DNA from: Salmonella enterica subsp. houtenae serovar Houten | GTDB taxonomy: Bacteria > Pseudomonadota > Gammaproteobacteria > Enterobacterales > Enterobacteriaceae | Assembly (NCBI GenBank): GCA_900478215.1 | Contig: LS483478.1 | Coordinates: 248,001 to 312,000 of the forward strand | Direction of reading: 5' to 3' | Length of the DNA: 64,000 nt | Shown: piece by piece, positions 37,422 through 51,670 of the stretch | How positions within the stretch are numbered: the first letter of the stretch is position 1 | Layout of the letters: every line of letters begins with the position of its first letter | Notes under the pieces: model-generated | What the model saw: the letters and a program-made list of their open reading frames with translations, nothing else | What the model was told of the DNA's origin: nothing | The model's database searches: none | Made by a program: the position numbers and the translations under genes

Positions 37422-38417
37422 ATGAAAAAGAAAAGACCCGTACTTCAGGATGTGGCCGACCGCGTCGGCGTGACCAAAATGACGGTCAGCCGTTTTTTGC
37501 GTAATCCGGAGCAGGTCTCCGTCGCGTTGCGGGGTAAAATTGCGGCTGCGCTTGATGAGCTCGGGTACATTCCTAACCGCGCGCCTGACATTCTTTCCAA
37601 CGCCACCAGCCGCGCCATTGGCGTTCTGCTGCCGTCTTTAACCAACCAGGTCTTTGCGGAAGTTTTACGCGGTATTGAAAGCGTCACCGATGCCCACGGG
37701 TATCAGACCATGCTGGCGCACTACGGCTATAAACCGGAGATGGAGCAGGAGCGCCTGGAATCGATGCTCTCCTGGAATATCGACGGTCTTATCCTCACTG
37801 AGCGCACCCATACGCCGCGCACCTTAAAAATGATCGAAGTAGCCGGAATTCCGGTGGTTGAACTGATGGACAGCCAGTCGCCGTGTCTTGATATCGCCGT
37901 TGGTTTTGACAACTTTGACGCCGCCCGCCAGATGACCGCTGCGATTATCGCGCGCGGCCATCGTCATATCGCCTATCTGGGGGCGCGCCTCGACGAACGT
38001 ACTATCATTAAGCAGAAGGGCTATGAGCAGGCGATGCGGGATGCAGGCCTGGTCCCCTACAGTGTGATGATGGAGCAATCTTCGTCCTACTCTTCCGGTA
38101 TCGAACTCATGCGCCAGGCGCGACGCGAATATCCGCAGCTTGACGGTATTTTTTGCACCAACGATGACCTGGCGGTAGGCGCGGCCTTCGAATGCCAGCG
38201 CCTGGGGCTAAAAATCCCGGACGATATGGCGATCGCCGGGTTCCACGGTCATGACATCGGCCAGGTGATGGAACCGCGTCTGGCAAGCGTCCTGACGCCG
38301 CGCGAGCGAATGGGCAGCATTGGCGCAGAACGTCTGTTGGCCCGCATTCGCGGCGAAACGGTCACGCCGAAAATGTTAGATTTAGGTTTCACCTTGTCAC
38401 CGGGCGGATCTATTTAG
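37422..38417 (+). CDS. gntR: GntR, gluconate-responsive LacI-family repressor
   Basis: 331 residues. LacI-type helix-turn-helix at about 8-30 (LQDVADRVGVTKMTVSRFLR) with hinge helix, then a type I periplasmic-binding effector domain. It represses gntKU, gntT and the Entner-Doudoroff genes; gluconate relieves it. The ATG at 37422 begins MKKKRPVLQ with AGGAC upstream. Two matching operators lie between it and gntK. Confidence 0.97.
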   Translation: MKKKRPVLQDVADRVGVTKMTVSRFLRNPEQVSVALRGKIAAALDELGYIPNRAPDILSNATSRAIGVLLPSLTNQVFAEVLRGIESVTDAHGYQTMLAHYGYKPEMEQERLESMLSWNIDGLILTERTHTPRTLKMIEVAGIPVVELMDSQSPCLDIAVGFDNFDAARQMTAAIIARGHRHIAYLGARLDERTIIKQKGYEQAMRDAGLVPYSVMMEQSSSYSSGIELMRQARREYPQLDGIFCTNDDLAVGAAFECQRLGLKIPDDMAIAGFHGHDIGQVMEPRLASVLTPRERMGSIGAERLLARIRGETVTPKMLDLGFTLSPGGSI

Positions 38418-38497
38418 TCTGACAACTTTGAAGTAGCTCACACTTATTCACTTTTGGCACGAATGGTCATTGCGTCGTGAAGGGCGCCACTGGACAA

Positions 38498-38523
38498 TGT
38501 TACCGATAACAGTTACCCGTAAC
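38498..38523 (+). promoter_or_regulatory. Two adjacent GntR operators before gntKU
   Basis: TGTTACCGATAACA (38498-38511) and GTTACCCGTAAC (38512-38523) are side-by-side palindromes of the LacI-family GntR type, about 33-58 bases before the gntK start. Confidence 0.85.
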
Positions 38524-38555
38524 AAATTTTGCAACTTGTAGAGTGGGGGCCCGCT

Positions 38556-39089
38556 TTGAGCACGACTAATCATGATCACCACGTTTACGTTCTGATGGGC
38601 GTATCAGGCAGCGGTAAATCCGCTGTCGCAAGCGCCGTGGCGCATCAGCTTCATGCCGCGTTTCTGGACGGCGATTTTCTGCATCCGCGCTGCAATATTG
38701 AAAAAATGGCTTCCGGCGAGCCGTTGAATGATGATGACCGCACACCGTGGTTGCAGGCGCTGAACGACGCCGCTTTCGCGATGCAGCGTACCAATAAAAT
38801 TTCGCTGATCGTCTGTTCCGCCCTGAAAAAACACTATCGCGACCTACTGCGCGAGGGAAACCCGAACCTCTCCTTTATCTATCTAAAAGGCGATTTCGAC
38901 GTCATTGAAAGCCGTCTGAAAGCGCGTAAAGGCCATTTCTTCAAAACCCAGATGCTGGTGACGCAGTTTGAAACGCTGCAAGAGCCGGGCGCCGACGAAC
39001 GCGATGTTCTGGTGGTGGATATCGACCAGCCGCTGGAAGGCGTCGTGGCGAGCGCCATTGAGGCCATCAATAAAGGCAGTATGCTGTGA
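38556..39089 (+). CDS. gntK: GntK, thermoresistant gluconokinase
   Basis: 177 residues from a TTG start giving MSTTNHDHHVYVLMGV, the family N-terminus; a further-upstream TTG would add ten unlikely residues. P-loop GVSGSGKSAV (about 16-25). It phosphorylates gluconate to 6-phosphogluconate. The stop overlaps the GTG start of gntU (GTGA). Confidence 0.95.
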   Translation: MSTTNHDHHVYVLMGVSGSGKSAVASAVAHQLHAAFLDGDFLHPRCNIEKMASGEPLNDDDRTPWLQALNDAAFAMQRTNKISLIVCSALKKHYRDLLREGNPNLSFIYLKGDFDVIESRLKARKGHFFKTQMLVTQFETLQEPGADERDVLVVDIDQPLEGVVASAIEAINKGSML

Positions 39090-40426
39090 GTACATTAACA
39101 CTGGTGTTAACCGCCGTCGGTTCCGTCTTACTGCTGCTGTTTCTGGTGATGAAGGCGCGTATGCACGCCTTCGTCGCGTTGATGGTCGTCTCGATGGGCG
39201 CGGGTCTTTTTTCAGGAATGCCGCTTGATAAAATCGCCGCGACCATGGAAAAAGGGATGGGAGGCACGCTGGGTTTCCTGGCGATTGTGGTCGCGCTGGG
39301 GGCGATGTTCGGTAAGATCCTGCATGAAACCGGCGCAGTCGATCAGATTGCCGTTAAAATGCTTAAATCTTTTGGCCATAACCGTGCGCACTATGCGATT
39401 GGCCTTGCCGGGCTGATTTGTGCGCTCCCGCTGTTCTTCGAAGTCGCGATCGTGTTGCTGATTAGCGTCGCGTTCTCAATGGCGCGTCATACCGGCACCA
39501 ACCTTGTGAAACTGGTCATTCCGCTGTTTGCGGGGGTGGCGGCTGCGGCGGCGTTTTTGTTGCCTGGACCCGCGCCGATGCTACTGGCTTCCCAGATGCA
39601 TGCTGATTTCGGCTGGATGATTCTGATTGGCCTGTGCGCAGCGATCCCCGGCATGATTATCGCCGGGCCGCTGTGGGGGAATTTCATCAGCCGTTACGTT
39701 GAATTGCGCATTCCTGACGACATTACCGAGCCGCATCTGGGCGAAGGCAAAATGCCTTCTTTCGGCTTCAGCCTGTCGCTGATCCTGCTGCCGCTGGTGC
39801 TGGTGGGGCTGAAAACGATCGCCGCGCGTTTTGTGCCGGAAGGTTCCACCGCTTATGAATGGTTTGAGTTTATCGGTCACCCCTTTACCGCCATCCTGGT
39901 CGCATGTCTGGTGGCGATGTACGGCCTGGCGATGCGTCAGGGGATGCCGAAAGACAAAGTGATGGAAATCTGCGGCCACGCGCTGCAACCGGCGGGTATT
40001 ATCCTGCTGGTCATTGGCGCAGGCGGAGTGTTCAAACAGGTGCTGGTTGATTCCGGCGTCGGTCCGGCGCTGGGTGAAGCGTTAACCGGTATGGGACTGC
40101 CGATTGCCATTACCTGCTTTGTGCTGGCGGCGGCGGTGCGCATCATTCAGGGTTCCGCGACCGTGGCGTGTTTAACCGCGGTCGGTCTGGTGATGCCGGT
40201 CATTGAGCAACTGAATTTCTCCGGCGCGCAGATGGCGGCGCTCTCTATCTGTATCGCTGGCGGTTCAATTGTGGTTTCTCATGTTAACGACGCCGGCTTC
40301 TGGTTGTTCGGTAAATTTACCGGCGCGACCGAAGCGCAGACGTTAAAAACCTGGACAATGATGGAAACTATCCTCGGCACGACAGGCGCGATTATCGGGA
40401 TGATTGCGTTTCAGTTGCTGAGTTGA
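39086..40426 (+). CDS. gntU: GntU, low-affinity gluconate permease
   Basis: 446 residues, GntP family with 12-14 TM segments. The GTG start overlaps the gntK stop (GTGA), so gntKU form one coupled unit. It imports gluconate with proton symport. Family motif regions such as GPAPMLLASQMHADFGW (about 153-169) and SHVNDAGFWLF near residue 394 are intact. Confidence 0.95.
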   Translation: MSTLTLVLTAVGSVLLLLFLVMKARMHAFVALMVVSMGAGLFSGMPLDKIAATMEKGMGGTLGFLAIVVALGAMFGKILHETGAVDQIAVKMLKSFGHNRAHYAIGLAGLICALPLFFEVAIVLLISVAFSMARHTGTNLVKLVIPLFAGVAAAAAFLLPGPAPMLLASQMHADFGWMILIGLCAAIPGMIIAGPLWGNFISRYVELRIPDDITEPHLGEGKMPSFGFSLSLILLPLVLVGLKTIAARFVPEGSTAYEWFEFIGHPFTAILVACLVAMYGLAMRQGMPKDKVMEICGHALQPAGIILLVIGAGGVFKQVLVDSGVGPALGEALTGMGLPIAITCFVLAAAVRIIQGSATVACLTAVGLVMPVIEQLNFSGAQMAALSICIAGGSIVVSHVNDAGFWLFGKFTGATEAQTLKTWTMMETILGTTGAIIGMIAFQLLS

Positions 40427-40433
40427 TGGCATT

Positions 40434-40521
40434 GCCCGGCCGCGCTGCGCTCGCCGGGCCTATAAACTGCTACATATCCACATCGTAGGCCGGGGAAGTG
40501 CAAGCGCTACCCGGCTTTTTT
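40434..40521. repeat. BIME/REP block between gntU and asd
   Basis: GCCCGGCCGCGCTGCGCTCG with CCGGGC, followed by CGTAGGCCGGGGAAGTGCAA and GCTACCCGGC with seven T. Two GC-rich palindromes; the second ends like a terminator for gntKU. Confidence 0.8.
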
Positions 40522-40847
40522 GTTGATGCGTGCGTATGTCTCGCCCTACGACGCTCAGGCCCGGTATATTGCAGTACACACATAAAAATAAGTAGATTTC
40601 CACGCTAATCCATAATTAGGATCAATAAAACAGCGACGGAAATGATTCCCTTCCTAACGCAAATTCCCCGATAATCGCCACTGGACTTTCTGCTTGCGCG
40701 GTAAGGCAGGATAAGTCGCATTGCTGATGGCTTCGCTATCATTGATTAATTTCACTTGCGACTTTGGCTGCTTTTTGTATGGTGAAGGATGCGCCACAGG
40801 ATACTGGCGCGCATACACAGCACATCTCTTTGCAGGAAAAAAACGCT
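40522..40847 (+). other. asd upstream region, no gene
   Basis: 326 bases before asd with no credible reading frame. It must hold the asd promoter; I cannot fix the hexamers. A hairpin GCGCCA / TGGCGC (40791-40810) lies in the probable leader. E. coli K-12 has the gene yhgN between gntU and asd (from memory); there is none here. Confidence 0.6.
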
Positions 40848-41954
40848 ATGAAAAATGTTGGTTTTATCGGCTGGCGCGGAATGGTCGGCTCTGTTCTCAT
40901 GCAACGCATGGTAGAGGAGCGCGATTTCGACGCTATTCGCCCTGTTTTCTTTTCTACCTCCCAGTTTGGACAGGCGGCGCCAACCTTCGGCGACACTTCC
41001 ACCGGCACGCTACAGGACGCTTTTGATCTGGATGCGCTAAAAGCGCTCGATATCATCGTGACCTGCCAGGGCGGCGATTATACCAACGAAATTTATCCAA
41101 AGCTGCGCGAAAGCGGATGGCAGGGTTACTGGATTGATGCGGCTTCTACGCTGCGCATGAAAGATGATGCCATTATTATTCTCGACCCGGTCAACCAGGA
41201 CGTGATTACCGACGGCCTGAACAATGGCGTGAAGACCTTCGTGGGCGGTAACTGTACCGTTAGTCTGATGTTGATGTCGCTGGGCGGTCTCTTTGCCCAT
41301 AATCTCGTTGACTGGGTATCCGTCGCGACCTATCAGGCTGCCTCTGGCGGCGGCGCGCGCCATATGCGCGAGCTGTTAACCCAAATGGGCCAGTTATATG
41401 GCCATGTCGCCGATGAACTGGCGACGCCCTCTTCCGCAATCCTTGATATTGAACGCAAAGTCACGGCATTGACCCGCAGCGGCGAACTGCCGGTTGATAA
41501 CTTTGGCGTGCCGCTGGCGGGAAGCCTGATTCCCTGGATCGACAAACAGCTCGATAACGGCCAGAGCCGCGAAGAGTGGAAAGGCCAGGCGGAAACCAAC
41601 AAGATTCTCAACTCCGCGTCGGTGATCCCGGTAGATGGTTTGTGCGTGCGCGTCGGCGCGCTGCGCTGTCACAGCCAGGCGTTCACCATTAAGCTGAAAA
41701 AAGAGGTATCCATTCCGACGGTGGAAGAACTGCTGGCGGCACATAATCCGTGGGCGAAAGTGGTGCCGAACGATCGTGATATCACTATGCGCGAATTAAC
41801 CCCGGCTGCGGTGACCGGCACGCTGACTACGCCGGTTGGCCGTCTGCGTAAGCTGAACATGGGGCCGGAGTTCCTGTCGGCGTTTACCGTCGGCGACCAG
41901 TTATTATGGGGCGCCGCGGAGCCGCTGCGTCGAATGCTGCGTCAACTGGCGTAA
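40848..41954 (+). CDS. asd: Asd, aspartate-semialdehyde dehydrogenase
   Basis: 368 residues. NADP-binding N-terminus [13 protein letters not shown] (about 5-17) and the catalytic cysteine in [15 protein letters not shown] (Cys136). It makes aspartate semialdehyde for Lys, Met, Thr and diaminopimelate, hence for the cell wall. The start giving MKNVGFIGW is preceded by AGGAAAAAAACGCT. It is one residue longer than E. coli Asd, in the loop near residue 52. Confidence 0.97.
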   Translation: MKNVGFIGWRGMVGSVLMQRMVEERDFDAIRPVFFSTSQFGQAAPTFGDTSTGTLQDAFDLDALKALDIIVTCQGGDYTNEIYPKLRESGWQGYWIDAASTLRMKDDAIIILDPVNQDVITDGLNNGVKTFVGGNCTVSLMLMSLGGLFAHNLVDWVSVATYQAASGGGARHMRELLTQMGQLYGHVADELATPSSAILDIERKVTALTRSGELPVDNFGVPLAGSLIPWIDKQLDNGQSREEWKGQAETNKILNSASVIPVDGLCVRVGALRCHSQAFTIKLKKEVSIPTVEELLAAHNPWAKVVPNDRDITMRELTPAAVTGTLTTPVGRLRKLNMGPEFLSAFTVGDQLLWGAAEPLRRMLRQLA

Positions 41955-41983
41955 TCGGCAATCAGAATTCAGATTGATATGTA

Positions 41984-42006
41984 GGGTGCATCGTCACCCT
42001 TTTTTT
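41984..42006 (+). terminator. Intrinsic terminator of asd
   Basis: GGGTG / CACCC stem with six-base loop followed by seven T, 30 bases after asd. Confidence 0.88.
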
Positions 42007-42029
42007 GCGTAATACAGGAGTAAACGCAG

Positions 42030-42077
42030 ATGTTTCATTTTTATCAGGAGTTAAGCAGAGCATTGGCTATTCTTTAA
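42030..42077 (+). CDS. Possible 15-residue leader peptide upstream of glgB
   Basis: ATG with CAGGAG nine bases before it, encoding MFHFYQELSRALAIL then TAA, between the asd terminator and glgB. I do not recognise it. The good ribosome site is the only support; it could regulate the glg leader or be chance. Confidence 0.3.
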   Translation: MFHFYQELSRALAIL

Positions 42078-42232
42078 GGGTAGCTTAATCCTACGGGTAT
42101 TAAGCCTAACCTGAAGGTAGGACGACGCAGATAGGATGCACAGTGTGCTGCGCCGTTCAGGTCAAAGAAGTGTCACTACCTGATGTTGAATTCAGTGAAA
42201 TGGAGTGACGCCACAAAACAGGATGACAAACC

Positions 42233-44419
42233 ATGTCCAGTCGTATCGATAGAGACGTGATTAATGCGCTAATTGCAGGACATTTTGCGGACCCTTTTTC
42301 CGTACTCGGAATGCACCAGACCCAAGCAGGACTGGAAGTCCGCGCCCTATTACCTGACGCCACCGATGTATGGGTGATTGAACCCAAAACCGGACGTAAA
42401 GTCGGCAAACTGGAATGCCTCGACGCTCGCGGTTTTTTCTGCGGCGTTTTACCCCGACGTAAAAATTTCTTTCGCTATCAGCTCGCCGTGACCTGGCACG
42501 GACAGCAGAACCTAATCGACGATCCTTACCGTTTTGGTCCATTAATACAGGAAATGGATGCCTGGCTATTGTCGGAAGGCACCCACCTGCGTCCTTATGA
42601 AACGCTGGGCGCGCACGCCGATACGATGGATGGCGTCACCGGCACCCGTTTTTCCGTCTGGGCGCCTAATGCTCGTCGCGTTTCGGTTGTAGGGCAATTC
42701 AACTATTGGGATGGGCGTCGCCACCCGATGCGTCTGCGCAAAGAGAGCGGTATTTGGGAGCTGTTTATCCCCGGCGCGCACAATGGACAACTGTATAAAT
42801 TCGAGCTGCTTGATGCGAACGGTAATCTGCGCATTAAAGCCGATCCCTATGCTTTTGAGGCGCAGATGCGTCCGGAAACGGCGTCGATGATCTGCGGACT
42901 GCCGGAGAAAATGACGCAAAGCGAAGAACGACAAAAAGCCAATCAGTTTGACGCGCCGATCTCGATTTATGAGGTGCATTTAGGTTCATGGCGTCGCCAT
43001 ACGGATAACAACTTCTGGCTGAGCTATCGTGAGCTGGCGGATCAGCTTGTGCCTTACGCCAAATGGATGGGCTTTACGCACCTTGAACTCTTACCGGTCA
43101 ACGAACATCCGTTTGACGGCAGTTGGGGCTACCAGCCAACCGGCCTCTATGCGCCGACCCGCCGCTTTGGTACGCGGGACGACTTCCGCTATTTCATCAA
43201 TGCGGCCCATGCGGCGGGCCTTAACGTCATTCTCGACTGGGTGCCGGGCCATTTCCCGTCCGATGAATTTAGTCTCGCGGAGTTTGACGGCACCCACCTC
43301 TATGAGCACAGCGATCCGCGCGAGGGGTATCACCAGGACTGGAATACGCTGATCTACAACTATGGTCGTCGTGAAGTCAGTAATTATCTGGTGGGCAACG
43401 CCCTGTACTGGATGGAGCGTTTTGGGATTGATGCGCTGCGTGTCGATGCGGTGGCCTCTATGATCTACCGCGACTACAGCCGCAAAGAGGGCGAGTGGAT
43501 ACCGAACGAGTTCGGTGGTCGTGAAAACCTGGAAGCTATTGAGTTTCTGCGTAATACCAACCGCATTATTGGCGAACAGGTGCCCGGCGCGGTCAGCATG
43601 GCGGAAGAGTCGACAGACTTCTCTGGCGTGACGCGCCCGCCGGAAACGGGCGGCCTGGGATTCTGGTACAAGTGGAATCTGGGCTGGATGCACGACACGC
43701 TGGACTATATGAAGCTGGATCCGGTGTACCGCCAGTATCATCACGACAAGCTGACCTTTGGTATGTTGTACAACCATACCGAAAACTTTGTTCTGCCGCT
43801 GTCGCACGATGAGGTGGTTCACGGTAAAAAATCCATTCTCGATCGTATGCCGGGCGATGCGTGGCAAAAATTCGCCAACCTGCGCGCCTATTATGGCTGG
43901 ATGTGGGCCTTCCCCGGAAAAAAACTGCTGTTTATGGGTAATGAGTTTGCCCAGGGACGCGAATGGAACCATGACGCCAGCCTCGACTGGCACCTGCTGG
44001 AGGGGGGCGATAACTGGCACCACGGGGTTCAGCGTCTGGTGCGAGATCTCAACCATACCTATCGCCACCATAAAGCGCTGCATGAGCTGGATTTTGATGC
44101 TTACGGCTTTGAGTGGCTGGTGGTTGATGACAATGAGCGCTCGGTACTGATTTTCGTGCGCCGTGATAAAGCCGGCAACGAGATCATCGTCGCCAGCAAC
44201 TTTACGCCCATTCCTCGCCACGACTACCGCTTTGGCATCAACCAGCCGGGACGCTGGCGTGAAATTCTCAATACCGATTCGATGCATTATCACGGCAGTA
44301 ACACCGGCAATGGCGGCGTGGTGCACAGCGATGAGATCGCAAGCCATGGCCGTCAGCACTCTCTTAGCCTGACGTTACCGCCGTTGGCGACGATCTGGCT
44401 AATGCGGGAGGGGGAATGA
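42233..44419 (+). CDS. glgB: GlgB, 1,4-alpha-glucan branching enzyme
   Basis: 728 residues, full family length. N-terminal N1 and CBM48 domains (about 1-225), GH13 catalytic barrel (about 260-610) with the nucleophile in [16 protein letters not shown] (Asp405), the acid in AEEST (Glu458) and LSHDEV (Asp526), then an all-beta C-terminal domain. It makes alpha-1,6 branches in glycogen. First gene of glgBXCAP; four-base overlap with glgX. Confidence 0.97.
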   Translation: MSSRIDRDVINALIAGHFADPFSVLGMHQTQAGLEVRALLPDATDVWVIEPKTGRKVGKLECLDARGFFCGVLPRRKNFFRYQLAVTWHGQQNLIDDPYRFGPLIQEMDAWLLSEGTHLRPYETLGAHADTMDGVTGTRFSVWAPNARRVSVVGQFNYWDGRRHPMRLRKESGIWELFIPGAHNGQLYKFELLDANGNLRIKADPYAFEAQMRPETASMICGLPEKMTQSEERQKANQFDAPISIYEVHLGSWRRHTDNNFWLSYRELADQLVPYAKWMGFTHLELLPVNEHPFDGSWGYQPTGLYAPTRRFGTRDDFRYFINAAHAAGLNVILDWVPGHFPSDEFSLAEFDGTHLYEHSDPREGYHQDWNTLIYNYGRREVSNYLVGNALYWMERFGIDALRVDAVASMIYRDYSRKEGEWIPNEFGGRENLEAIEFLRNTNRIIGEQVPGAVSMAEESTDFSGVTRPPETGGLGFWYKWNLGWMHDTLDYMKLDPVYRQYHHDKLTFGMLYNHTENFVLPLSHDEVVHGKKSILDRMPGDAWQKFANLRAYYGWMWAFPGKKLLFMGNEFAQGREWNHDASLDWHLLEGGDNWHHGVQRLVRDLNHTYRHHKALHELDFDAYGFEWLVVDDNERSVLIFVRRDKAGNEIIVASNFTPIPRHDYRFGINQPGRWREILNTDSMHYHGSNTGNGGVVHSDEIASHGRQHSLSLTLPPLATIWLMREGE

Positions 44420-46392
44420 CGCAGCTTGCGATCGGCGAAGCAACGCCGCATGGCGCAACGTATGACGGTCATGGCGTGAATTTCACGCTCTTTTCCGCCC
44501 ATGCGGAGCGCGTAGAGCTGTGTGTCTTTGATTCCCGAGGGAATGAGCGTCGCTACGACCTGCCCGGACGTCGCGGCGATGTCTGGCATGGTTATCTGGC
44601 AGGCGCCAGGCCAGGTTTGCGGTATGGCTATCGCGTACATGGTCCGTGGCAGCCAGCGCAGGGGCATCGGTTTAATCCGGCGAAGTTACTGCTTGACCCT
44701 TATGCGCGCCGGGTCGAGGGCGAACTGAAAGATCATCCGCTGTTGCACGGTGGACACGATGAGCCGGACTACCGCGATAACGCGGCGATGGCACCGAAAA
44801 GCGTGATAATCAGCGACCATTATGACTGGGAAGATGACGCCGCGCCGCGCACGCCGTGGGGAAAAACGGTCATCTATGAAGCTCATGTTAAAGGGCTTAC
44901 CTACCTGCATCCGGAGCTTCCCCAGGCGATACGCGGCACCTATAAAGCGCTCGGTCATCCGGTCATGGTGGCGTACTTCAAACAGCTTGGTATTACGGCG
45001 CTGGAGCTGTTGCCGGTGGCGCAGTTTGCCAGTGAGCCGCGCCTGCAACGTATGGGACTGACCAACTATTGGGGTTATAACCCGATGGCGATGTTCGCGC
45101 TGCATCCCGCCTGGGCCAGTTCGCCCGAGACGGCGCTGGACGAGTTTCGCGATGCGGTGAAAGCGCTGCATCGCGCCGGGATTGAGGTCATTCTGGACAT
45201 CGTATTAAACCATAGCGCCGAACTGGATCTGGACGGTCCCACCTTCTCCCTGCGCGGAATTGATAACCGTAGCTATTATTGGATAAGGGACGATGGCGAT
45301 TATCACAACTGGACGGGGTGCGGCAACACGCTCAATTTAAGCCATCCCAGCGTGGTGGAATACGCGTGCGAATGTTTGCGCTATTGGGTGGAAACCTGCC
45401 ATGTCGATGGTTTTCGTTTTGATTTGGCGTCCGTCATGGGGCGAACGCCGACGTTTCGCCAGGATGCGCCGCTGTTCGCCGCGATTAAAGCGTGTCCTGT
45501 GTTATCAACGGTCAAGCTGATTGCTGAACCGTGGGATATTGGCGAGGGGGGCTATCAGGTTGGAAATTTTCCGCCGCCGTTTGCCGAGTGGAACGACCAT
45601 TTTCGCGATGCGGCCCGCCGATTCTGGTTGCCGCGTAACCTGACGACCGGGGAGTTTGCCTGTCGTTTCGCCGCGTCCAGCGATGTGTTTAAACGCAATG
45701 GCCGCACGCCCGGTGCCTCTGTCAATCTGCTCACGGCGCATGACGGTTTTACGCTCCGGGACTGCGTCTGTTTCAACCAGAAACACAATGAGGCGAACGG
45801 TGAGGAAAATCGCGACGGCACCAACAACAATTACAGCGACAATCATGGTAAAGAAGGATTAGGCGGTCCGCTTGATTTAATTGAGCGGCGGCGCGACAGC
45901 ATTCATGCCCTGCTGGCGACGCTACTGCTCTCTCAGGGAACGCCGATGCTACTGGCAGGCGATGAACACGGCCATAGCCAGCACGGCAACAATAACGCCT
46001 ACTGTCAGGATAATGCCTTAACCTGGCTGGACTGGCAGCAGGCAAACCGTGGGTTAACCACGTTTACCGCCGCGCTGATCCGTTTGCGTCAGCAGATACC
46101 GGCTTTAACCTGCGATAGCTGGTGGGAAGACGGCGATAGCAACGTGCGTTGGCTTAATAAAAACGCGCAACCCTTGAGTGCGGATGAGTGGCAAAACGGG
46201 CCTAAACTGATGCAAATTCTGCTGTCGGACCGTTTTCTGATTGCGATAAATGCCACGCTTGAGGTGACAGATATGGTTTTACCCGAAGGGGAATGGCGTG
46301 CCGTTCCCCCATTCGCTGGAGAGGATAATCCGGTGATAACGGCTGTCTGGCAGGGACCTGCGCATGGACTGTGTGTGTTCCAGAGAGGATAA
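44416..46392 (+). CDS. glgX: GlgX, glycogen debranching enzyme
   Basis: 658 residues, GH13 isoamylase-type: CBM48 N-terminal domain (about 12-130), catalytic residues in [12 protein letters not shown] (Asp) and LIAEPWD (Glu), with [13 protein letters not shown] completing the site. It removes short alpha-1,6 branches left by GlgP. ATG overlaps the glgB TGA. Confidence 0.97.
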   Translation: MTQLAIGEATPHGATYDGHGVNFTLFSAHAERVELCVFDSRGNERRYDLPGRRGDVWHGYLAGARPGLRYGYRVHGPWQPAQGHRFNPAKLLLDPYARRVEGELKDHPLLHGGHDEPDYRDNAAMAPKSVIISDHYDWEDDAAPRTPWGKTVIYEAHVKGLTYLHPELPQAIRGTYKALGHPVMVAYFKQLGITALELLPVAQFASEPRLQRMGLTNYWGYNPMAMFALHPAWASSPETALDEFRDAVKALHRAGIEVILDIVLNHSAELDLDGPTFSLRGIDNRSYYWIRDDGDYHNWTGCGNTLNLSHPSVVEYACECLRYWVETCHVDGFRFDLASVMGRTPTFRQDAPLFAAIKACPVLSTVKLIAEPWDIGEGGYQVGNFPPPFAEWNDHFRDAARRFWLPRNLTTGEFACRFAASSDVFKRNGRTPGASVNLLTAHDGFTLRDCVCFNQKHNEANGEENRDGTNNNYSDNHGKEGLGGPLDLIERRRDSIHALLATLLLSQGTPMLLAGDEHGHSQHGNNNAYCQDNALTWLDWQQANRGLTTFTAALIRLRQQIPALTCDSWWEDGDSNVRWLNKNAQPLSADEWQNGPKLMQILLSDRFLIAINATLEVTDMVLPEGEWRAVPPFAGEDNPVITAVWQGPAHGLCVFQRG

Positions 46393-46406
46393 AAAAGGAG
46401 TTAATC

Positions 46407-47701
46407 ATGGTGAGTTTAGAGAAGAACGATCGTGTAATGTTGGCGCGCCAGCTGCCACTGAAATCTGTTGCCCTAATCCTGGCCGGCGGCCGTGGCACGC
46501 GTCTAAAAGATTTAACCAACAAACGCGCCAAACCTGCCGTCCACTTTGGTGGGAAATTCCGCATCATCGATTTTGCTTTATCTAATTGTCTGAACTCCGG
46601 GATTCGCCGTATCGGCGTGATCACTCAGTATCAGTCCCACACGCTGGTGCAGCATATTCAACGCGGCTGGTCGCTGTTTAGCGAAGAGATGAACGAATTT
46701 GTCGATCTGCTGCCAGCCCAACAGCGAATGAAGGGCGAAAACTGGTATCGCGGTACGGCAGACGCGGTGACCCAGAACCTGGATATTATTCGTCGCTATA
46801 AAGCGGAATATGTCGTTATCCTGGCAGGCGATCATATCTACAAGCAGGACTACTCGCGCATGTTGATCGATCACGTTGAAAAGGGCGCGCGTTGCACGGT
46901 GGCCTGTATGCCGGTGCCGATCAGAGAAGCGACGGCGTTCGGCGTGATGGCGGTCGATGAAAGCGACAAGATTATTGATTTTGTCGAAAAACCGGCGAAT
47001 CCCCCTGCAATGCCTGGTGACGATAGCAAAGCGCTGGCCAGTATGGGCATTTACGTTTTTGACGCCGATTACCTGTATGAATTGCTGGCGGCAGACGATA
47101 AAGATGACGCCTCCAGCCACGATTTCGGTAAAGACATTATCCCCAAAATCACCCGCGAAGGTATGGCTTACGCGCATCCTTTCCCGCTCTCCTGCGTGCA
47201 GTCCGATCCACAAGCCGAACCGTACTGGCGCGATGTAGGTACGCTGGAAGCTTATTGGAAAGCGAATCTGGATTTAGCCTCGGTGACGCCGGAGCTGGAT
47301 ATGTATGACCAGAACTGGCCTATCCGTACGCATATGGAATCGCTACCGCCTGCGAAATTCGTGCAGGACCGCTCCGGTAGCCACGGTATGACGTTGAACT
47401 CGCTGGTCTCCGGCGGCTGCATTATCTCCGGTTCGGTGGTGGTGCAATCTGTGCTCTTCCCTCGGGTGAGAATAAATTCTTTTTGTAATATTGATTCGGC
47501 AGTGTTGTTACCTGAGGTTTGGGTAGGGCGCTCCTGTCGTTTACGTCGCTGTGTTATTGACCGTGCCTGTATTATCCCGGAAGGCATGGTGATTGGTGAA
47601 AATGCGGAAGAGGACGCTCGTCGTTTCTACCGTTCAGAAGAAGGTATTGTACTGGTCACGCGTGAAATGCTGCGCAAACTGCAGGTCAAACAGGAGCGAT
47701 A

Positions 47702-47702
<1 letters not shown>
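46407..47702 (+). CDS. glgC: GlgC, glucose-1-phosphate adenylyltransferase
   Basis: 431 residues from the ATG with AAGGAG six bases upstream (MVSLEKNDR). Nucleotidyltransferase N-domain with [17 protein letters not shown] (about 29-45; Lys39 in the activator site) and FVEKPANPP (Lys195 substrate region), then a left-handed beta-helix C-domain. It makes ADP-glucose, the committed step in glycogen synthesis. TAA and the glgA ATG share one base. Confidence 0.97.
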
Positions 47703-51602
<3,900 letters not shown>

Positions 51603-51612
51603 TCCGCCATAC

Positions 51613-51663
51613 CCCGGCCTACGTGAGGGATGTAGGCCGGATAAGGCGATAGCCACCATCCCG
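51613..51663. repeat. REP unit between glgP and glpD
   Basis: CCGGCCTAC...GTAGGCCGG with ATAAGGCGATAGCCACCATC, between two convergent genes. Confidence 0.85.
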
Positions 51664-51670
51664 CATTTTA

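Noticed and set aside
38529..38555. Upstream TTG start for gntK
   Set aside because: It would overlap the region just after the GntR operators and add residues not seen in the family; the TTG at 38556 gives the known N-terminus.
43091..44359. 422-codon minus-strand frame opposite glgB
   Set aside because: Long but antisense to a perfectly conserved gene, with His/Val/Arg-rich shadow composition and no ribosome site.
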